DNA of 16,475 nt, taken from the NCBI GenBank assembly GCA_030641485.1, contig DAOWHJ010000049.1:1-16475 (forward strand), read 5' to 3'. This document shows, piece after piece, positions 1 through 6,461 of the stretch. Under the pieces are notes generated by a model, which saw only the letters and a program-made list of their open reading frames with translations, ran no database searches and was not told the DNA's origin. Made by a program: the position numbers and the translations under genes. Position 1 is the first letter of the stretch. Every line of letters begins with the position of its first letter. Source of the stretch: Pseudomonadota bacterium. GTDB taxonomy: Bacteria; Desulfobacterota; Anaeroferrophillalia; Anaeroferrophillales; Tharpellaceae.

Positions 1-417
1 ATCTGCGGGGTCGAGGCCCTGAGCTTTTAGTCGGGCTCCAATCTGCTCTAGGGTGAAGCCCTCAGGGAAACTGATTTTTCGTTGGAAACTGACCCCTTGT
101 TGTAAAACAGTGATAATGTTTAGGGGATTAGCCCCGGCATCAATTTGGTATTCTCCGGCTTTTAGTTGGGCTGTACTTTGCAGAAGGCGATTTAAGGCGA
201 CAAAACGTCTCTTGGAACTGATAAGTTTTTGTTGTGTAAGAATGTGGGCAATTTTGTTAAGAGAGCTTCCCGAATCTATCAGGATAATTGTTGCCGGCTG
301 CTGGTTGCCGCGCTGAGCAAAGCTGTAGAGGTCAAAGCCTGACAGCGTTACAGCAATAGCAGTCAGGATCAACAATAGGATCACGGCAAGCTTTAGATAT
401 TTCATTGGCTTAGCCAT
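1..417 (-). CDS. mltG: MltG-type endolytic murein transglycosylase, N-terminal part (runs off window)
   Basis: MltG (YceG family) cuts nascent glycan strands at the inner membrane and helps set peptidoglycan chain length. The 139 visible residues begin with a short basic stretch and one hydrophobic helix (about residues 8-27), a signal anchor. A LysM-like segment follows with the family pattern: a 'DSGSSLNKIAHIL' type stretch, then 'LKAGEYQI', then 'SFPEGFTLEQIGARL'. The catalytic glutamate domain lies beyond the left edge. Two starts are possible: ATG at 417, which overlaps the murJ stop by 8 bases and has AAGAGA just upstream, or ATG at 405, five bases after that stop. I prefer 417 because of the purine-rich stretch. 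Overlap with murJ suggests translational coupling of two peptidoglycan genes. Family call is firm; the start is less so. Confidence 0.85.
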   Translation of the reverse strand, partial: MAKPMKYLKLAVILLLILTAIAVTLSGFDLYSFAQRGNQQPATIILIDSGSSLNKIAHILTQQKLISSKRRFVALNRLLQSTAQLKAGEYQIDAGANPLNIITVLQQGVSFQRKISFPEGFTLEQIGARLKAQGLDPAD

Positions 418-2023
418 TATCTCTTTTTTGACTTCTTTGGCGGCGCTTGCTTACTAATTGCTGTAACTCCAGTAATTCCGGGCTCCCCATGATTTTAGAA
501 CAGATAAAATAGACACTTAAAGCCGTCAGAATCTTTACTGTAAGCCGCAGGCAATCGTAGAGATGCGAACTGTAGCTTGGGGCCGTAAGCGGTATCTGGT
601 CAAGAGCGAGAATGACCATACTCATGAGTGCGGTCGCGCAAAGGGTTTGGATGAGAGCCCGATTAAGCCCAGTTATTTTTATTTCATCCCCTAAGCGACG
701 TTTCAAAAGAGCTAAAAGAAGGAGGCAGTTAACGGCGCTGGAGATAGCAGTCGCAAGAGCTAAGCCTATGTGTTGGAAGAAATACATTAAGGAAAAGGCG
801 CTGATCAGGTTGACTAAAAGTGCGATTGCCCCAACTTTGACCGGGGTTTTTGTGTCCTGTAGAGAGTGGAATGCGGGAACAATTACTCGTAAGGCGGCGT
901 AAGCCCAGAGGCCGGTGGCGTAAGCGATAATTGTTTGGGCAACCATGGTCGTAGAGTGGGCACCGAAATGGCCCCTTTCAAAGAGGAGAAAAACAATCGG
1001 TTTACTGAGCAAAATCAGTCCCGCCATCGCTGGTATGGTGATAAATATGAGCAGACGCAAAGCCAGAGAGAAGGTTGTGGAAAAATCGTCCCACTCCTTT
1101 TTTGCGGCCGCTCGACTTAGGGCGGGCAGGGTTGCGGTACCTAAGGCAACGGCGAAAATCCCCAAAGGGAATTGGATCAGGCGGTCGGCAAAATAGAGGT
1201 ACGATATACTGCCGTCAATCAGGTATGAGGCCAGCAGGGTGTTGCAGAAGATGGTAATTTGGGTGATCGCCAAGCCTAATAGCGAGGGTCCCATCAGGAT
1301 TATTACCCGTTTGATGGCCGGGTGGCGGAAATTGAATCGGGGGCGCCAGGCGAAGCCGCGTTTTTTTAGCATTGGGAGTTGCAAAAGAAGTTGGGCTAAG
1401 CCCCCGCAGAGAACTCCGATGGCCAGAGCTAGGGCGGCATTGTCTAAGTACGGGGTCAAGCCTAAAGCGGTGGCAATCATGCAGAGGTTGAGTAGTACCG
1501 GGGCTAAGGCCGGGGTGAGAAAATGGTTGTCGGCGTTCAAAATCCCCATGGCCAGGGCGACCAGACTGATGAGCAGGATATAGGGGAACATGAGCCGATT
1601 GAGAAAAACTGCGAGTTCATATTTTTCCGGAGTGGCGCTGAATCCGGGGGCGATAACCGAGATTATAAATGGTGAGAAAATGATGCCGCAGATCGTGATT
1701 ATAGTAAGACATATGGCGGTTAATGTCATAGCGGTCTGAGCAATCTCTTTGGCCTCGGTCCGCTTGTCGGCCGCCAGATAGCTTGAAAAAACCGGAATGA
1801 AGGCGGCGGTCAAAGAGCCCTCACCAAAAAGTCGGCGCAGGAGATTGGGAATGCGGAAGGCGACAAAGAAAGCGTCAGCATAGATTGAGGTGCCAAGGTA
1901 GCTGGCCGTGACCATGTCCCGGACAAAACCTAATATCCGACTCAGAAGGGTTGCCAAGCCGATAATTCCGGCATTCCTGACCAAGCTGTTACGGCTGCTA
2001 TTTTTAGGTTGGGCTGAGGTCAT
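410..2023 (-). CDS. murJ: Lipid II flippase MurJ (MviN family)
   Basis: MurJ moves undecaprenyl-linked lipid II from the cytoplasmic to the periplasmic face of the inner membrane for peptidoglycan assembly. The 537-residue product is full length and strongly hydrophobic throughout, fitting the usual 14 membrane helices. Family hallmarks are visible: an N-terminal 'LSRILGFVRD' segment with conserved arginines (about residues 24-35), 'RIPNLLRRLFGEGSLTAAF' around residues 57-75, an 'LNADNHFLTPALAPVLLN' stretch near 162-180, and 'AFHSLQDTKTPVKV' around 382-395. The C-terminus ends in a short basic tail. It lies just downstream of the fapA-like gene on the same strand and overlaps or abuts mltG, forming an envelope unit. 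The Shine-Dalgarno upstream of ATG 2023 is poor. Very secure call. Confidence 0.97.
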   Translation of the reverse strand: MTSAQPKNSSRNSLVRNAGIIGLATLLSRILGFVRDMVTASYLGTSIYADAFFVAFRIPNLLRRLFGEGSLTAAFIPVFSSYLAADKRTEAKEIAQTAMTLTAICLTIITICGIIFSPFIISVIAPGFSATPEKYELAVFLNRLMFPYILLISLVALAMGILNADNHFLTPALAPVLLNLCMIATALGLTPYLDNAALALAIGVLCGGLAQLLLQLPMLKKRGFAWRPRFNFRHPAIKRVIILMGPSLLGLAITQITIFCNTLLASYLIDGSISYLYFADRLIQFPLGIFAVALGTATLPALSRAAAKKEWDDFSTTFSLALRLLIFITIPAMAGLILLSKPIVFLLFERGHFGAHSTTMVAQTIIAYATGLWAYAALRVIVPAFHSLQDTKTPVKVGAIALLVNLISAFSLMYFFQHIGLALATAISSAVNCLLLLALLKRRLGDEIKITGLNRALIQTLCATALMSMVILALDQIPLTAPSYSSHLYDCLRLTVKILTALSVYFICSKIMGSPELLELQQLVSKRRQRSQKRDNG

Positions 2024-2033
2024 TTTTTAGAGT

Positions 2034-2080
2034 ATAACTAAAGATATGGGAAAAAAGAGCATTCTCGGACGGCCTCCTAG
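2034..2080 (-). repeat. Solo copy (A) of a dispersed REP-like repeat
   Basis: Read on the minus strand from 2080, this starts with CTAG, containing the TAG stop of the fapA-like gene, then GAGGCCGTCCGAGAATG, a run of six T after CTC, then CCC. It aligns over about 46 bases with copy B (9499-9544, minus) including the T run, CCCA, TCTT and GTTAT, and over its first 20 or so bases with copy C (9399-9420, plus) and the short match D (8594-8617, plus). It fills most of the gap between the fapA-like gene and murJ. The T run could also help termination, but I see no strong hairpin in this copy alone. Confidence 0.6.
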
Positions 2081-3858
2081 GTGAATTTATTGACTGCGGC
2101 CAAAGCCCGGGGTGAAAGGTTGGTGAAGAGTCGTTGATGGGTGATTGTGCTGAATTTTTTCAGGGGGATAATCTTGTTGCTATTTTTGTCAAAGTTAAAG
2201 AGCAGGTTTTGATTGAATATGATTGGAGGGAGGCAGTTGTCTCGGTAACAGATCTTGATTTCGCCAGAGCTTTCGTCAGCTATAAGGATCAGACCTCGGG
2301 CATATGATTCGTCCATTTCAAGCAGGATGTTTTTCTCGTTTTTATAATTCTGGCTTAACTCCTCAACTTCAGCCAATGAACTTCGGAGTTGGCTGAGGCT
2401 GGCAGTGAAGTTTGTCAAATGGGCACTGGTCGCGGCATCAATTTTGAAATTAAGCCGCTGGCTAACGTCTTCAGTTTTGCCGTGGGTTAAGAGTTGCTCT
2501 ATGGCCCTTCGCTGTTTTTCGCTCAAACATATTTTTTTCCGATTTTCAATTTGGACGTAGAAGTTGTTGAGGTTGGATTGGTGTCGACCAGTATGGGTGT
2601 GTTGTTCTTTTTCAAACGCAAGCTTTCTTTGCTGGTAGAGTTTATGTTGACTCTCAACCCGGGTCTGTTGAACCTCGCGATTTTGTTGGAAACTGGGGAT
2701 TGCCGGTGGGTTTATGGTCAGGGTTGAGTGGGTGGTGCCGCTGGCCTTACGACAGTAGATGAACTTTGCCGCAGTGACGGTGCCAGAACGAAGTTCCTGG
2801 TCAATATAGACCTCATCACCGGAGATCTTAGATGACATGCAGGTTTTGATTCTGATCTCTTCGCCAACCACGGTAGCATTCTGGAGGACAGAGTTAATTT
2901 TAACCTTTACACCAACAATGTGAGCGCCGATAACCTTGCCAATCTCAATTTCCTGGCCGGTGATCCGGGCATTGGCACTGACGATGCCCGTGATGATGAT
3001 TTTATCACCTTCTATAGTTGCATTTTGGCCAACATTGCCCTCTATGACAATCTTTTTGGCCCTTAAAGTGAAGCCAGGCTTGACTGAATTGTGCATTATA
3101 TCCTGACTGCCAGAAACCTTGATGGTCGAATCGAGTTCATCAAAATCCTGGATTTCAATGTTGCCGGTAGTGAAATCGATCTGTTTCGCCAGAACATCTT
3201 TGTCGATGAAGTAGCCGCGACTACTCTCTTTGTAGAGGAAGCCGGTTATGCCAGCTTTAAGTATGGCTTGATTTTTTTCAGGATTTTCGGAACAGGAAAT
3301 GGTTTTTTTATCGTAATCTGGGAGTTTTTCCTCATTGCCGGCTTGAGCTTCGATGGGTTGTTTGAAGATGTCGATACCGTCGATTCCGGCAGTGGCGTGG
3401 GTGATTGCGACTAAAGGCTCGCCCTCGTGAATCAGGGTGTCGCTGAAGCCTAAATCGTGGTAGTCAATTTTGCCGGTTTTTTCATCTTTGATTTTGCCCG
3501 GCTTTAATTTCAGGTCGATTAACTCCTCAATTGCGCCATCATTACCTTTGATCGACAGGGTCGGACTCGCAATCGGAAAGGTGTAGAAGGTTTTGCTGGC
3601 CTGGATTGCCTGGTAGTCGTTAAGATATTGTTTGACCTTTGTAACAATGGTGTTAGTTTTGCTGATGCCGTGGCGGATTCCGCTCTCTCTGAGTTTTTCT
3701 TTGATGGTCTCTAAAATAGTGCGTAAAACCGCAGGGTCTCTCGGGTCAATTATCCGAGTATTGGGACGGACCGAGATGAAAGCATAATCTAGTCCCTGGC
3801 GCTCATCCAAGTGCAACATTAAATCTAAAAGTTCGATGTTCGGTGTCGACATATACAT
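2077..3858 (-). CDS. fapA: FapA family protein (DUF342), possible flagellar assembly protein A
   Basis: This 593-residue protein matches the DUF342/FapA layout. It has an N-terminal alpha/beta part with a 'KTGKIDYHDLGF...HEGEPLV' segment (about residues 126-152). A long run of short beta-strand repeats follows at about 245-365, with a regular pattern of hydrophobic strands around 'KIVIEGNVGQNATIEGDKI' and 'ARITGQEIEIGKVIGAHIVG', probably a beta-helix. A lysine/glutamate-rich coiled-coil tail extends from about 390 to 515. FapA has been linked to polar flagellation in Vibrio, but the family is widespread and its biochemical role is unclear. No flagellar genes are near; it sits upstream of murJ-mltG. 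ATG at 3858 is possible, but ATG at 3852 has a better placed GAAGA ribosome site and may be the true start. The TAG stop lies inside repeat copy A. Family firm, function uncertain. Confidence 0.85.
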   Translation of the reverse strand: MYMSTPNIELLDLMLHLDERQGLDYAFISVRPNTRIIDPRDPAVLRTILETIKEKLRESGIRHGISKTNTIVTKVKQYLNDYQAIQASKTFYTFPIASPTLSIKGNDGAIEELIDLKLKPGKIKDEKTGKIDYHDLGFSDTLIHEGEPLVAITHATAGIDGIDIFKQPIEAQAGNEEKLPDYDKKTISCSENPEKNQAILKAGITGFLYKESSRGYFIDKDVLAKQIDFTTGNIEIQDFDELDSTIKVSGSQDIMHNSVKPGFTLRAKKIVIEGNVGQNATIEGDKIIITGIVSANARITGQEIEIGKVIGAHIVGVKVKINSVLQNATVVGEEIRIKTCMSSKISGDEVYIDQELRSGTVTAAKFIYCRKASGTTHSTLTINPPAIPSFQQNREVQQTRVESQHKLYQQRKLAFEKEQHTHTGRHQSNLNNFYVQIENRKKICLSEKQRRAIEQLLTHGKTEDVSQRLNFKIDAATSAHLTNFTASLSQLRSSLAEVEELSQNYKNEKNILLEMDESYARGLILIADESSGEIKICYRDNCLPPIIFNQNLLFNFDKNSNKIIPLKKFSTITHQRLFTNLSPRALAAVNKFT

Positions 3859-3907
3859 TCTTCAATCGCGGTAAAGTAGGGTTTTTGATAGCTTTTATAA
3901 TGAGTTA

Positions 3908-3925
3908 ATTGTGCTATAGCACGAT
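3908..3925. promoter_or_regulatory. Palindrome in divergent intergenic region, candidate operator
   Basis: The core GTGCTATAGCAC (3911-3922) is a perfect 12-bp palindrome. Extending to 18 bp leaves only one mismatched pair. It lies 50 bp upstream of the fapA-like gene and about 175 bp upstream of the ArsR gene, in the non-coding gap 3859-4098. Such dyads usually bind a dimeric regulator. On the minus strand it lies next to a TATAAA-like box (around 3896-3901), so it might act on the leftward fapA transcript. No regulator can be named. Confidence 0.5.
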
Positions 3926-3985
3926 TGGTGTCTTTTGAACAGAGGGATTTATGCTGTTTCTGAAAAGTCGTTTGGGACAAATTGT

Positions 3986-4014
3986 TTGACACTTCCTGTG
4001 TGACCCGTTATATG
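3986..4014 (+). promoter_or_regulatory. Sigma-70-type promoter for the arsR-fmdB pair
   Basis: A perfect TTGACA (3986-3991) is followed by a 17-base spacer and TATATG (4009-4014). The predicted start of transcription is around 4020-4022, about 78 bases before the TTG start of the ArsR-family gene, and immediately beside the dyad at 4022-4037. It is the clearest promoter in the window. Confidence 0.65.
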
Positions 4015-4021
4015 AGATTAC

Positions 4022-4037
4022 AATATATGCATATGTT
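4022..4037. promoter_or_regulatory. AT-rich dyad at the predicted arsR transcription start, candidate ArsR operator
   Basis: AATATATGCATATGTT is a 16-bp inverted repeat with one mismatched pair; its core ATATGCATAT is perfect. It begins about eight bases after the -10 box. ArsR/SmtB regulators commonly bind AT-rich imperfect dyads near the transcription start of their own operons, so autoregulation by the gene at 4099 is a reasonable inference. No binding evidence is available here. Confidence 0.5.
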
Positions 4038-4098
4038 CAGCTTGGTATTGGAATGGGGTTTAGTTTCTGGGTGTTTTTTACGATAGTGGAGGTCTCTT

Positions 4099-4440
4099 TT
4101 GGATAAAGATCAAATTTGTCATCGGATTGCTGAAGTTCTGAAAGTTCTTGGTCATCCGGTGCGCTTGCAGATAGTGCAGACCTTGTTGACGAAGGAGAGT
4201 TGTGTGAAGAATTTATGGAGCTGTCTTGAGCTCTCACAGGCAACCGTTTCTCAGCACCTTTCAGTTCTGAAAGGGAAGGGTATTGTTGAGTCCGCTCGTG
4301 AAGGGGTGGCAATGCGTTACTGGGTCTGCGATGATGTTAGTAAATTGTTGGTTGGTACATTGATGGATCATTTTGGCATGGATTGTAGTGACGCTGCGGC
4401 GGAGTCGTGCCGTGAGGCTAAGCCTGATGCCGCTGTATGA
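4099..4440 (+). CDS. ArsR/SmtB-family transcriptional regulator
   Basis: This 113-residue protein is a typical single-domain winged-helix ArsR regulator. Helix-turn-helix residues lie at about 35-62 ('LSQATVSQHLSVLKGKGIV'), preceded by the family's 'LKVLGHPVRLQIVQTLL' helix (15-30) and followed by the wing around 64-76. Cysteines are at 7, 35, 42, 77, 96 and 104. C35 and C42 are near the recognition helix where some ArsR proteins hold metal or oxidant-sensing thiols, so metal or thiol/sulfur sensing is possible, but the ligand cannot be assigned. The start is TTG at 4099, chosen because a GGAGG (4088-4092) precedes it by six bases and no upstream ATG fits. The 3' end overlaps the FmdB-type gene by 14 bases, so both are probably co-translated. 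Likely autoregulated through the dyad at 4022-4037. Confidence 0.9.
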   Translation: MDKDQICHRIAEVLKVLGHPVRLQIVQTLLTKESCVKNLWSCLELSQATVSQHLSVLKGKGIVESAREGVAMRYWVCDDVSKLLVGTLMDHFGMDCSDAAAESCREAKPDAAV

Positions 4441-4654
4441 ATACAAGTGCCCTGAGTGTGATGCCCGGAGCGAGGTGTTGCAAAGGCTTGGTGAGGGTGG
4501 TGAGACTCTTTCCTGTCCGCAATGTTCTTGTGTGGGGCTTGATAAGCTTTTGTCGCGCTGCTCAGGACAGGTTGCAGGTTCTTCAGTTTCGAGCTCTTCC
4601 AGAGCCCTTGGTTGTGCCTCTGGATGCCCGGTTGCTGGCAACGGCTTTACGTGA
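4427..4654 (+). CDS. FmdB-family small zinc-ribbon protein (first of two)
   Basis: The start 'MPLYEYKCPEC' is the signature of FmdB-type (CxxC_CxxC_SSSS) regulatory-protein domains. Two CxxC pairs, C8/C11 and C30/C33, should bind one zinc; further cysteines are at 35, 45, 63 and 67. The tail is serine-rich and ends shortly after a CASGCP motif, giving 75 residues. The ATG at 4427 is chosen over the upstream in-frame ATG at 4373 because the conserved N-terminus starts exactly there. It overlaps the ArsR gene by 14 bases in another frame, pointing to translational coupling. The role of this family is poorly known; FmdB was named from a formamidase operon. Co-transcription with an ArsR regulator hints at a metal- or thiol-responsive unit, which is inference. 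Confidence 0.8.
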   Translation: MPLYEYKCPECDARSEVLQRLGEGGETLSCPQCSCVGLDKLLSRCSGQVAGSSVSSSSRALGCASGCPVAGNGFT

Positions 4655-4661
4655 AACCCAT

Positions 4662-4690
4662 AAAACAGCAAAACGGGCAGTTAGCCCGTC
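4662..4690 (-). terminator. Intrinsic terminator for the PAS-HisKA gene
   Basis: Read leftward, ACGGGC (4689-4684) pairs with GCCCGT (4678-4673) across a five-base loop, followed by TTT, GCTG and TTTT. It lies about 70 bases after the stop of the leftward PAS-HisKA gene. The plus-strand side has no T run, so it fits minus-strand transcription better, although the hairpin could also slow rightward transcription from fmdB. Confidence 0.55.
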
Positions 4691-4758
4691 TGAATTGTCT
4701 CTTCCTACCCATCAATATTGGTGATTGTGTCCTTTGCCGGGACTGACAAAGTTTTTGG

Positions 4759-5529
4759 TCACTTTTTCTGACTTGATTCCTCAAAGTCGATTATCAGACT
4801 TCCATTAACATACTGCTTGGTCTTGTACTCAACTAGGCGCTCCATCTGTTTGATGATGTCTGCCATTCTCAGACATTGTTTTTGAATGATTCCAAAGCGT
4901 TTCTCCATTTTTGGGTTGTCTCTAATTTCGCTGTTCGTGTTGAGGAGCTCGATGGTGCCGATAATGGTAGTCATGGGTTGACGTAACTCATGGGCAACCG
5001 CACCGGCAGTTTCGATCATGGCCGCCTTTTTTTCGCTTGAAATCAATTGTTCATGAACAGATTCCAGCTCTTTACTTTTCTCGTCAACCAAATGTTCAAG
5101 ACTGTCAGTGTAGAGTTGGTCCGCAACATCCAAGGTTTCATTACTGCTCAAATCTTCGATAAAGATGAGGATACTATACTCTTTATCAGAGTTGTTTTTG
5201 AACCGAGTCGCTTGCAGGGAGAGGTTGGCGTTATTGTCTGAGGATAAGTCGTGAGTGCCATTCTCGATGGAGAAGGGCATGGCAAATCGTCTTTGAGTTT
5301 CAGTCAGCAGGTCATCCCAGCCTTTTTTGAAAACTGGGAACTGCTCCATGATCTGAAGCAGGTTTCTTTCTGTCAGGCTATCTTCATGCAACATGAAGGT
5401 TGCTAACTTATTGGCGAATGTAATCTCCCCAGAGCTGTTGCAGGCAACTATTCCGTAGGGGGCATGCTGGAGAATAACCAGGTCGAAACTGCCATTTTGT
5501 GTTTCGGTTGTTGTTGCTACTGAATTCAT
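4759..5529 (-). CDS. PAS domain plus HisKA (DHp) protein without ATPase domain
   Basis: Residues about 15-125 resemble a PAS sensor ('LQHAPYGIVACNSSGEITFANKLA' start). A coiled-coil linker (about 140-170) leads into a histidine-kinase dimerisation helix with the H-box 'AHELRQPMTTIIG', the phospho-acceptor being His180, and a second helix to about 235. The protein then stops at residue 256: no N, G1 or G2 box follows, and the next 100 bases downstream do not encode one in any frame I checked. A normal HATPase_c domain would need roughly 110 more residues. There is no obvious membrane segment, so it is probably cytoplasmic. It may be phosphorylated by, or heterodimerise with, another kinase, or act as a phosphotransfer or scaffold protein. 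The gene has its own terminator and is divergent from the TPR gene. Confidence 0.8.
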   Translation of the reverse strand: MNSVATTTETQNGSFDLVILQHAPYGIVACNSSGEITFANKLATFMLHEDSLTERNLLQIMEQFPVFKKGWDDLLTETQRRFAMPFSIENGTHDLSSDNNANLSLQATRFKNNSDKEYSILIFIEDLSSNETLDVADQLYTDSLEHLVDEKSKELESVHEQLISSEKKAAMIETAGAVAHELRQPMTTIIGTIELLNTNSEIRDNPKMEKRFGIIQKQCLRMADIIKQMERLVEYKTKQYVNGSLIIDFEESSQKK

Positions 5530-5577
5530 GTTGAATTTTTGTATGATAATGAGGTAATGTGAGTTTTTGATTTTCTC

Positions 5578-5600
5578 AACGATTAATCTACATAATCGTT
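5578..5600. promoter_or_regulatory. Inverted repeat between divergent genes, candidate operator
   Basis: AACGATTA (5578-5585) and TAATCGTT (5593-5600) form a perfect 8-bp inverted repeat separated by seven bases. It sits roughly in the middle of the 131-bp gap between the leftward PAS-HisKA gene and the rightward TPR gene, with an A-run just to its right. The position suits a site controlling one or both promoters. No regulator can be assigned. Confidence 0.4.
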
Positions 5601-5660
5601 CGTAAAAAAAATGGCAAGGATTACTTAGATACTTTTATATTGGGGTTAGGGAGATGAAAT

Positions 5661-6458
5661 ATGGCAGAAGAAAAAACAGCTTTGGTAGTGTCTGAAGATG
5701 GTCAAAGTGGGGAGGAAATATCCGGATATTATATCGAAACTGTTAAAATTTCGCTTGGTATCGGTGCGACTAAACGGTCAACAACTGGTGAGAATATCTT
5801 TTTGGCCGAGGAGCTGCCTAACGGTGAAGTCAAACTTAGTTTATTGAATATGGCGGGTAGGCCGACGAGTATTGTCGAGACGGTTGAGAAGGAGGAGTTT
5901 TTTCAGCGTTGTAAACCTAAGCCTGATTTTGTGCCACCAGATAAACGAGAGAAGGTTGACAAGGTTAAAGAGAAGGCCGACCGTCATGCTTCACGGGGTA
6001 ATCTTCATCTGCAAAAAAAGGAGTACAATAGTGCCGAGTTTGAATTCTCCAGTTCATTGAAACTGGATGAGGAACATGTTCGTGCTAATTATGGCATGGC
6101 TAAACTTCATATCGAAAAAGGGGAAGTGGATGAGGCCAAGGCAGTTCTCGATAAGCTGACCAATATTGAGGCTCTCTTTGAGGATGAAAATAAGCATGTC
6201 TTTAATGAATTTGGGATTGATCTGCGGCGGATGAAAATGTTTGACCAGGCCTTGGACAGCTATCGTAAATCCTTAGAGATCAACAGCCAAGACCCGATTT
6301 TGAATTTCAATATGGGACGTGCTTTGATCGATAAAAAACAGTTCGCAGAGGCGTTGGCTTGTATGGATCGAGCTTTAGAGTTGAAAGATGATTTTCCCGA
6401 GGCCTTAAAGTTGGGTCAGTTGTTACGGAAAAAACTTAACAAAGGGACTCCAGCTTAG
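5661..6458 (+). CDS. Tetratricopeptide-repeat protein, unknown function
   Basis: The 265-residue product has two parts. Residues 1-95 form a domain I do not recognise, with predicted beta strands ('GYYIETVKISLGIG', 'NIFLAEELPNGEVKLSLLN') and a proline-rich linker near 88-96. From about 103 on, TPR-like helical pairs appear: 'ASRGNLHLQKKEYNSAEFEF' (110-130), 'NYGMAKLHIEKGEVDEAKAV' (144-163), 'FGIDLRRMKMFDQALDSYRKSL' (185-207) and 'FNMGRALIDKKQFAEALACM' (215-235). There is no signal peptide, so it is probably a cytoplasmic protein-protein adaptor. The ATG at 5661 has AGGGAG about eight bases upstream. It ends one codon before rluD and in the same frame. It starts a packed plus-strand run through yggU. 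Confidence 0.8.
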   Translation: MAEEKTALVVSEDGQSGEEISGYYIETVKISLGIGATKRSTTGENIFLAEELPNGEVKLSLLNMAGRPTSIVETVEKEEFFQRCKPKPDFVPPDKREKVDKVKEKADRHASRGNLHLQKKEYNSAEFEFSSSLKLDEEHVRANYGMAKLHIEKGEVDEAKAVLDKLTNIEALFEDENKHVFNEFGIDLRRMKMFDQALDSYRKSLEINSQDPILNFNMGRALIDKKQFAEALACMDRALELKDDFPEALKLGQLLRKKLNKGTPA

Positions 6459-6461
6459 AGG

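Noticed and set aside
607..617. CGAGAATGACC, an 11-base match to repeat copy B
   Set aside because: It lies inside the murJ coding region, has no similarity in its flanks and no T run beside it; most likely chance.
4437..4724. Plus-strand 95-residue open frame overlapping the first fmdB gene
   Set aside because: The zinc-ribbon frame at 4427-4654 has clear family motifs; this frame has none and runs over the terminator hairpin.
4742..4767. Plus-strand terminator TGAC...GTCA followed by CTTTTTCT
   Set aside because: The stem has a mismatch and few GC pairs and overlaps the end of the PAS-HisKA gene; too weak to call.
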